Source of the DNA: Anaerolineae bacterium
GTDB taxonomy: Bacteria; Chloroflexota; Anaerolineae; Aggregatilineales; Phototrophicaceae
Assembly: GCA_028284565.1 (NCBI GenBank)
Contig: JANQRM010000348.1
Span: 1-11,306 of the forward strand
Reading direction: 5' to 3'
Length of the DNA: 11,306 bases
Under the pieces are notes generated by a model that made no database searches, was not told where the DNA came from, and saw only the letters and a program-made list of their open reading frames with translations. The position numbers and the translations under genes were made by a program. Positions 6,267-11,306 of the stretch are shown here, in pieces. The number at the start of each line of letters is the position of its first letter. Position 1 is the stretch's first letter.

Positions 6267-7433
6267 ATGCCTTCTCAAACCGATGACTTCTTTGATTCTA
6301 AAGATAATCATCCTTGGTCAAGGATAAAGGATCGAATCTTAGGTTCATATATGTCCCCATATACTGCAAAGATAGTTACAAAGGGTTATCCTTTACTATA
6401 TATTGATGCCTTTGCAGGTCCCGGAAAGACACAAGATGGAGAGGCAGGTTCACCATTAATCATTTGTCAAGCGGCAGAAAAATATGCCAAAGGTAACTAT
6501 AAAGCAATCTTCATTAACAACGAAAAACGGTATCATGATGAACTAAGTGGTATTCTGCAACATGGAGGATACACGCCACATGCGCAAGCCATATTTGGCG
6601 ATAGTTTGGAGATTCTCCAAGCACAGCATCCACGCCTACTAACCGAATCTGTGTTTTTATATATTGATCCTTTTGGTTTGAATGTTGAGTTTAATATCCT
6701 TGAACCATTCCTTAGTCGGAATCGTAAATATTCAACAGAGATTTTTATCAACTTACACATGCCAATTATTCATAGGTTAGCAGGGAGAAATTCTATAGAG
6801 AGCGGAAAATTTGATGAAGAATTAATACAACAACGTCATGATAAGCTCACACGAACTCTTGGAGGTGATTATTGGAAAGGTGTGTTATTGAGTAATGCGA
6901 CTTTGGACACAAAAGAACGAGAACACTTAATAGTTGAGGGTTATATGAGACAACTTTCAAACACAAATTATCTGACCTACACAGGAGCTTGCCCTGTCCG
7001 CGCTAAAAAAGAGAGTGCAACGAAGTACTATATGATTTTTGCTTCGTCTCATCCTGATGCTTTGACTATATTGAATGATAATATGTGCAAAGCATTCAAC
7101 AAGTATATGCATGATGAAGACGTTAAAAACACCATGTTTGCCAACTACAGTTGGGAATATTGGAGAGATTCAAGTAATTTAGAAAAAATCATTATTGAAT
7201 ATGTAGAGAAATATCCTAAACATTCTCGATTAGACTTATGGAGAAGGATAATTAAAGATAATTTTATGATATTTCTTGCTAAAGAGTATCGCGCAGCTGT
7301 AACTCGGTTAGTCAATACAGGTAAAATAATCTGTACGACACCTATTGGCTCCCCCAAGCGAAAAACTAAGCGATTAAATAAGGATTGTATTCTCGAGCCA
7401 AATGATACACCTAAAAACCAACCATTGCTTTAG
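6267..7433 (+). CDS. tcmP: Three-Cys-motif partner protein TcmP
   Basis: The 388-residue protein opens with the TcmP-type block DDFFDSKDNHPWSRIKDRIL. It then shows a Rossmann-type methyltransferase-like core: DAFAGPG (47-53, motif I), FINNEK (82-87, acidic motif II residue E86), GDS (111-113) and FLYIDPFG (130-137, motif IV-like with D134). The C-terminal part (about 300-372) looks like a winged helix, followed by a basic tail. The family is defined by its pairing with Gp37/Gp68-type three-Cys proteins; its reaction is not established. That partner lies immediately downstream on the opposite strand. The ATG at 6267 is preferred because it has GAGAG five bases ahead and matches the expected N-terminus. 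GTG starts at 6219 and 6234 are in frame. The gene is AT-rich compared with its flanks, suggesting transfer. Confidence 0.88.
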   Translation: MPSQTDDFFDSKDNHPWSRIKDRILGSYMSPYTAKIVTKGYPLLYIDAFAGPGKTQDGEAGSPLIICQAAEKYAKGNYKAIFINNEKRYHDELSGILQHGGYTPHAQAIFGDSLEILQAQHPRLLTESVFLYIDPFGLNVEFNILEPFLSRNRKYSTEIFINLHMPIIHRLAGRNSIESGKFDEELIQQRHDKLTRTLGGDYWKGVLLSNATLDTKEREHLIVEGYMRQLSNTNYLTYTGACPVRAKKESATKYYMIFASSHPDALTILNDNMCKAFNKYMHDEDVKNTMFANYSWEYWRDSSNLEKIIIEYVEKYPKHSRLDLWRRIIKDNFMIFLAKEYRAAVTRLVNTGKIICTTPIGSPKRKTKRLNKDCILEPNDTPKNQPLL

Positions 7434-8223
7434 AAAATACTTCAGGAAAATCATCCCGCCAATCGTGCCAATCCAAGTTACCTTTGAAGAACACAGGGAT
7501 ATTCTGCTTATCCAAAATATTGAGCAAACCTTGAACCCACTCTGGTTCAGGTTGATAAATCTGGCGACCATTCGATGCCGCGCCAATAATTGCCCATTCA
7601 AAGGGTAATTGCTCATTTTTAGTTAACCACGCTTCAAAAATCTCAGCCACATCAAACCAAAGAGGTTCAATGCTCATAAATCGAATGGAGGCTTGAACTT
7701 TGGTCATTTGACGGAGATAGGCAAGTAAAGCCCGTTTGCCCCCTTCAACTTTCATCAAGTGTCCAGCAGGCAAGCTAACACCAACCCAAACATTATTGGG
7801 AAAAGGATTGAACTCTGGCAGGCGAATCGGATATTTACTGAGCGTTTGGAAGGTATGCCAATCCGCATTTCGCATCGTGTCAATCACTTGTTGAATTTGC
7901 TCACTTGGAACCCAATGCCCAAACAAATCTGCCATACTACCGACAAAAATACCTGCAGGTTCCTTTAATTTTAATGGCGCATTGAGTTGATGAGGTCTCC
8001 AATAGTGTTCTTCAAAACCTTCTGAATACGTTGAACTAAATCGTTCTGCAATGGTTTTTGCATAGCATTCAACAACCGTGCCATCAGGCATTTTCCATGT
8101 ACAACCATGCAGACAACCGCCCGTTGGATTCCATGTGTAACCCGGTAACTCGTTGACTTCCCCATCAATAATTTGTCGAATGCGCGTCCACTCAATCCCT
8201 TTAGGTGACTTTTGCTTGTTCAT
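7411..8223 (-). CDS. Gp37/Gp68-like (DUF5131) three-Cys-motif protein
   Basis: The 270-residue protein belongs to the phage Gp37/Gp68 (DUF5131) family, a radical-SAM-like TIM-barrel group. Visible motifs are WNPTGGCLHGC (C37, C41) with C53 in VECYAK completing the three-Cys set, GIFVGSMADLFGHWVP, FMSIEPLW, and the C-terminal WAIIGAASNGRQ and IPVFFKGNLDWHDW. In related proteins the three cysteines are thought to hold an iron-sulfur cluster. The spacing here is C-x3-C-x11-C, longer than the CxxC-YA form I regard as usual. The ATG at 8223 is chosen for its AAGGAT ribosome site; an ATG at 8268 would overlap the promoter. It is convergent with tcmP, its usual partner, and the two share 23 bp at their 3' ends. 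Confidence 0.87.
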   Translation of the reverse strand: MNKQKSPKGIEWTRIRQIIDGEVNELPGYTWNPTGGCLHGCTWKMPDGTVVECYAKTIAERFSSTYSEGFEEHYWRPHQLNAPLKLKEPAGIFVGSMADLFGHWVPSEQIQQVIDTMRNADWHTFQTLSKYPIRLPEFNPFPNNVWVGVSLPAGHLMKVEGGKRALLAYLRQMTKVQASIRFMSIEPLWFDVAEIFEAWLTKNEQLPFEWAIIGAASNGRQIYQPEPEWVQGLLNILDKQNIPVFFKGNLDWHDWRDDFPEVFSKAMVGF

Positions 8224-8248
8224 GAGTGTTATCCTTATGTTTTTATAT

Positions 8249-8277
8249 AGTATAGAACAAATGTCCAACTATAACAA
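8249..8277 (-). promoter_or_regulatory. Promoter of the three-Cys-motif gene
   Basis: On the minus strand TTGTTA (8272-8277), a 17-base spacer and TATACT (8249-8254) precede the ATG at 8223 by about 25 bases. Inverted octamers TAGTATAG (8248-8255) and CTATACTA (8286-8293) bracket the promoter and could be operator half-sites. Confidence 0.55.
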
Positions 8278-8323
8278 GATTCATACTATACTACATGAAA
8301 TTTTGCACAATCGAAAATGAGTT

Positions 8324-8352
8324 TTGCTCCATTGAACCATTCTCTGTACACT
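8324..8352 (+). promoter_or_regulatory. Candidate promoter for the small membrane protein gene
   Basis: TTGCTC (8324-8329), a 17-base spacer and TACACT (8347-8352) lie about 25 bases before the ATG at 8377. Each hexamer has four matches to consensus, so the support is moderate. It is divergent from the three-Cys gene promoter. Confidence 0.4.
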
Positions 8353-8376
8353 AAAAGAAAAAGCTAAGGAGTGATA

Positions 8377-8739
8377 ATGTCTGAGCAACCTGTCCGAGAT
8401 GAAGCCGAAGCTGTGGATAACCTCAATGTGAATCAAGTCATTGATAATCTGGGTGGGACATTGGGTGACCAGATGAAGGAAAGCATGAAGCAACAGATGA
8501 AGAGTTCAGGGCAATATACCCTGATTTCGACCCTCGTGAATATCCTACCCCTCTCCCATTATCGCAAAAATCGGATGCGTCATGCCATCCAGCGTAAAAT
8601 CAATGGAGAAGATGTTGGCTTGCTTGAAATTGTTCTGGGAGAACGCTTCGGCATTGGTTTTATCATTCGATTGGTGATTGGCATTATTGGCGCAATCATT
8701 GGACTTATCTTGATTTCCCGCGTGGGCATCCCCGGCTAG
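8377..8739 (+). CDS. Small single-helix membrane protein of unknown function
   Basis: I do not recognise this 120-residue protein. The first 45 residues are polar and acidic-to-mixed with heptad-like helices (GDQMKESMKQQMK). The middle holds a basic stretch HYRKNRMRHAIQRK (61-74). Residues about 93-114 form one glycine/isoleucine-rich membrane helix (FIIRLVIGIIGAIIGLILI), leaving a six-residue tail. The ATG at 8377 is chosen because AAGGAG lies five bases upstream; a GTG two codons earlier overlaps that ribosome site. No ribosomal or toxin motif is visible. It might associate with the envelope protein encoded next on the same strand, but that is only positional. Confidence 0.6.
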   Translation: MSEQPVRDEAEAVDNLNVNQVIDNLGGTLGDQMKESMKQQMKSSGQYTLISTLVNILPLSHYRKNRMRHAIQRKINGEDVGLLEIVLGERFGIGFIIRLVIGIIGAIIGLILISRVGIPG

Positions 8740-8759
8740 CATCACAGGGCAAGCGTAGG

Positions 8760-8788
8760 CTCACAATTATCAGACAGTTTGCTACAAT
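8760..8788 (+). promoter_or_regulatory. Promoter giving a leaderless mRNA for the CAP-LysM gene
   Basis: CTCACA (8760-8765, four of six -35 matches), a 17-base spacer and TACAAT (8783-8788) are followed by only six bases before the ATG at 8795. No Shine-Dalgarno sequence fits in that gap. The geometry is identical to that of the ArsR promoter. Confidence 0.6.
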
Positions 8789-8794
8789 ATCGGC

Positions 8795-9841
8795 ATGAAA
8801 TGGTGTCGATGGTGTTTTTTGCTTGCTTGTTTTTGCCTCGTGCCGATGGGGGTCTTTGCCCAAGATATTCCATCGGATTTATTCGCACGGGTGAATAGCC
8901 TACGGACAAGTCAAGGACTGTCATCATATTCGCGCAATGGGAGTTTGAATGCGGCGGCACAAAATCATGCCCGTTGGATGGTTGATACCGGACAAGTCAG
9001 CCACACACAATCCAACGGCAGTAGTCCGCGTGACCGTGCAAGAGCAGCGGGTTATTCCTCCACATGGGTCAGTGAAAATATATACATGGGTCCCATCGCG
9101 GGTATCAATGACGCATGGAACTTCTGGCTGAATTCCCCCATTCACTATGCTGGATTGACCAGCCCAAATTATGACCAAATCGGAATCGGCTTTGCGAATG
9201 GTCCCAATGGGAATGCCTTTGTGTTGGTCTTTGGTAATTCATCAGGAAGAGTGGCAGTTCCGCCGAGTAATAACAACGGTGTAGCAGCCGATGAAGAATC
9301 CACGATTCCACAGCAACCACCCTATGTTGTGGGGATTGATGCACGCGGGTATATCATGCATGAACTCCAACCCGGACACACCCTCGGCGATGTCGCGTTA
9401 ATATATGGCTATTCGTGGGACATTATCCCCGAAATCCTCGCTGTGAATGAATTGACTGAAGATGATATTCGTGTCCTTGAAATTGGGAGCGTGATACTCG
9501 TTCCGCCACAAGCAGGGACCTATACACCAACGCCTGTCTCAGCGACCAAGACTCCCACACCAGAACCAACGAACATACCGATAGCGATGAATACACCTGC
9601 CATATCCCGGACACCGAACCCACCAACATCCGTCCCTACGCAGATACCCAGTCCAACTGTGGAGATGGTCGTCCGAGTCATTCCAACGACGACACCGATA
9701 CCGACAGCGACTCCCGTTGTTGAGGAGACACCGCCTCCGCCGATAGATAATCGCTCGCCTATCTTATTTATTGCACTGGCTGTTCAAGTCGGCATCTTGG
9801 GCGCAGCGACAGTCGAATTCATCCGACGAATGCGCCGTTGA
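8795..9841 (+). CDS. Secreted CAP-domain protein with LysM-like module, Thr-Pro stalk and C-terminal anchor
   Basis: This 348-residue envelope protein has an N-terminal signal peptide with a likely cleavage after VFA (residue 22). A CAP/SCP-PR1 domain follows (about 28-148) with its conserved cavity residues: H58 in NHARWM, E94 in SENIYMG and H117 in SPIHYAGL. A LysM-like segment (about 188-236: the HELQPGHTLGDVALIYG and LEIGSVILVPP motifs) probably binds peptidoglycan. A Thr/Pro-rich stalk with repeated TPTP-like units covers about 242-316. One membrane helix (about 322-341) ends in the basic cap RRMRR. Bacterial CAP proteins are extracellular, but their biochemical activity is poorly defined. 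The next gene starts on the stop codon. The start is set by the adjacent promoter. Confidence 0.88.
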   Translation: MKWCRWCFLLACFCLVPMGVFAQDIPSDLFARVNSLRTSQGLSSYSRNGSLNAAAQNHARWMVDTGQVSHTQSNGSSPRDRARAAGYSSTWVSENIYMGPIAGINDAWNFWLNSPIHYAGLTSPNYDQIGIGFANGPNGNAFVLVFGNSSGRVAVPPSNNNGVAADEESTIPQQPPYVVGIDARGYIMHELQPGHTLGDVALIYGYSWDIIPEILAVNELTEDDIRVLEIGSVILVPPQAGTYTPTPVSATKTPTPEPTNIPIAMNTPAISRTPNPPTSVPTQIPSPTVEMVVRVIPTTTPIPTATPVVEETPPPPIDNRSPILFIALAVQVGILGAATVEFIRRMRR

Positions 9842-10782
9842 TGGCATCACAAGCACAACTCTTTCAACGGCTACAACAACGTCATCCACCAGAATTACAA
9901 CGCGACACAGCTCTCGAATTGCTGTCGGTCACGAACAAACGCCAATACATTGATCGCCTTCTGACGGTTCTCTCACGTGATGAAGTCAAAGCGACTCTCG
10001 ATGATTCGCAGCGACAAGTCTTGCGAGAGAAAGCCCTCTACTATTTTGAGCATTTCAACAAAGATAAAGCAGGCTTGATTCGGGAGCAATTGGTGCGTTT
10101 GCTAGCACAGATTGGCAACCCGAATGATGAGGATGTCTATCTGTTAGCGGTGAATACCTACTTCGCTCAACCCGTCACGGATGTCACACAGAATTGTCGG
10201 GCGGCGGGCTTAATTGGCTTGGTGACAACGAGTGATACGCTAGCAGGGTTGTATGCAACGAAGTTGTTGGGCGAAGCCGACACCTCCGATTTGAATGGCG
10301 AGCCCTCCTTGACTGCCTTATCCGTCTTATCCACACGCGGGTATATCCTGCCGATCTATCAGTTTTTACTTCGACAAGGAGAGGCGTTTATCCTCAGTCG
10401 GAAAGCGGAAGTCGTCGGTAAAGCTCTGGAATTATTGGATAAGGACTTTCCAGACACATTATATCGCGCACTCGCCGAGCAATTTATCCCCTTGGATGTC
10501 CCAATTGTCAGTGCGGGACTCGTGAACTATATCACCCAGTACCGTCGGGAATCCCTCTATGATTTGCTGGATCGAATGCTTAATGAAACAAGGGATGTCG
10601 ATTTTCATAAATACATCTTGATAATATTAGCAACCGCGCGGGATGACCAACTCACGGACCGTCTCATTCAATTGGCAAAAGTAACGCCCCTGAAGCATAT
10701 CCCTAATTATCTGGATGCCCTCGATTTGACTCATCATCCAGAGCATGATGCGTTGATAACCATGTTGGAAAAACGCGACTAA
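9841..10782 (+). CDS. Helical-repeat-like protein of unknown function, coupled to the CAP gene
   Basis: I do not recognise a named family for this 313-residue protein. It is predicted almost wholly alpha-helical, with serial amphipathic helix pairs (for example KEKALYYFEHF-like, LIREQLVRLLAQIGNPNDEDVYLLAV, and DQLTDRLIQLAKVTPLKHIPNYLDAL). This resembles a HEAT/ARM-type solenoid. There is no signal peptide, membrane helix or catalytic motif, so it is probably cytoplasmic. Its ATG overlaps the CAP-gene TGA (bases 9839-9843 read TGATG), a classic arrangement for translational coupling. The two proteins may therefore be made in fixed proportion. A TTG one codon earlier is possible but less likely. 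Confidence 0.7.
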   Translation: MASQAQLFQRLQQRHPPELQRDTALELLSVTNKRQYIDRLLTVLSRDEVKATLDDSQRQVLREKALYYFEHFNKDKAGLIREQLVRLLAQIGNPNDEDVYLLAVNTYFAQPVTDVTQNCRAAGLIGLVTTSDTLAGLYATKLLGEADTSDLNGEPSLTALSVLSTRGYILPIYQFLLRQGEAFILSRKAEVVGKALELLDKDFPDTLYRALAEQFIPLDVPIVSAGLVNYITQYRRESLYDLLDRMLNETRDVDFHKYILIILATARDDQLTDRLIQLAKVTPLKHIPNYLDALDLTHHPEHDALITMLEKRD

Positions 10783-10832
10783 ATGGTATTCTCTATCTAT
10801 TGAACCGATTAACCAAGCAACTAGGTATAGCC

Positions 10833-11306
10833 ATGACGAATGACCAACAGAATATCATTCTGGTGATGAATGACGATCTCGCAGAATGGGCATTGGGTTG
10901 TTATGGCAATCCAGAAATCCAGACCCCAGCGATAGATTATCTGGCGACGACAGGTGTGCAGATGTTAAATGCCTTTACGCCAACACCGGTTTGTTCACCA
11001 GCGCGTGCGTGTTGCTTAACCGGACGACTGGCTTCACAACATGGCATTCATGATTACTTAGCCTCAAATGACCCAGAGATTCATCGTTATCCGTGGCTAC
11101 AAGATGAAGTCACTCTGGCTCAATTACTTTCGCAGGCAGGGTATCAAACCGCACATTTTGGCAAATGGCACTTGGGCAACGATAGCCAGCCAAATCTCGG
11201 CTTCGACTATTGGTTCAGCGGTGTGGGTGATTATCCAGTCGAACATGGTGGAGCGCATCGTTTTAGCATCAATGGCGACATCCAAACGCTCCCCGGTCAT
11301 CGGACG
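10833..11306 (+). CDS. Type I (formylglycine) sulfatase, C-terminus cut by window edge
   Basis: The reading frame is open for 158 codons from the ATG at 10833 to the right edge. The start shows the metal-binding pair D14-D15 in VMNDDLAEW. The sulfatase signature CSPARACCLTGR (54-65) fits C-x-P-x-R-x-x-x-L-T-G, so C54 would be converted to formylglycine. GKWHLG (110-115) supplies the active-site Lys and His, and GFDYWF follows as in many family members. It hydrolyses a sulfate ester; the substrate is unknown. There is no signal peptide in the visible start, so it may act in the cytoplasm. AGGT lies about six bases upstream; a TTG at 10800 is in frame but less likely. It follows the helical protein by 50 bases. 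Confidence 0.9.
   Translation, partial: MTNDQQNIILVMNDDLAEWALGCYGNPEIQTPAIDYLATTGVQMLNAFTPTPVCSPARACCLTGRLASQHGIHDYLASNDPEIHRYPWLQDEVTLAQLLSQAGYQTAHFGKWHLGNDSQPNLGFDYWFSGVGDYPVEHGGAHRFSINGDIQTLPGHRT

Noticed and set aside
9518..9742. Thr-Pro-rich repeat region considered as a tandem repeat or CRISPR-like array
   Set aside because: It is in frame inside the CAP-LysM gene and encodes an irregular stalk. The DNA units are not conserved in length or sequence.
1..11306. Insertion sequence, integrase, att site or tRNA boundary for the cassette
   Set aside because: No transposase, integrase, terminal inverted repeat pair or tRNA was seen. The only boundary hint is the 8-mer repeat, which is too short to call a mobile element.

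Overview
The window holds ten protein genes on both strands, at high coding density and with short intergenic gaps. No rRNA, tRNA, CRISPR array or transposase was recognised. The genes look bacterial and chromosomal. A Chloroflexota (Anaerolineae-like) origin is my best guess. It rests on a secreted CAP-LysM protein with a long Thr-Pro-rich stalk and C-terminal anchor, a large GT-C type membrane protein, and frequent Shine-Dalgarno sites mixed with apparently leaderless starts. This is inference from protein style; no marker gene is present.

Layout, left to right. (1) 1-1505, minus: the N-terminal 501 codons of a polytopic GT-C-like glycosyltransferase running off the left edge. (2) 1638-2729, plus: an operon of an ArsR-type repressor, an SRPBCC/AHSA1 protein and a VOC (glyoxalase-fold) protein. 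It has a near-consensus promoter containing a perfect 14-bp palindrome. (3) 2726-4195, minus: a PLP-dependent group II (aromatic amino acid type) decarboxylase whose stop codon interlocks with that of the VOC gene. (4) 4420-5992, minus: a two-gene operon of a PNPOx-like flavin-fold protein and an aldo/keto reductase. It is delimited by a good promoter (6059-6087) and a hairpin terminator (4285-4322).

(5) 6160-8377: an AT-richer cassette with TcmP (three-Cys-motif partner, plus strand) facing a Gp37/Gp68-like (DUF5131) three-Cys-motif protein (minus strand). The two genes overlap tail-to-tail by 23 bp. This is the most accessory-looking part of the window and the best candidate for an under-described system. 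It lies between two copies of the 8-mer TAAGGAGT, and a stranded ribosome site with a three-codon ORF precedes it.

(6) 8377-10782, plus: a small one-helix membrane protein, the CAP-LysM-anchor protein, and a helical protein translationally coupled to it. (7) 10833 to the right edge, plus: the N-terminal 158 codons of a Cys-type sulfatase.

Two themes recur. The ArsR and CAP genes have -10 boxes ending exactly six bases before their ATG, which implies leaderless mRNAs, and TcmP has a possible third case. Two convergent gene pairs overlap at their 3' ends with no terminator between them.
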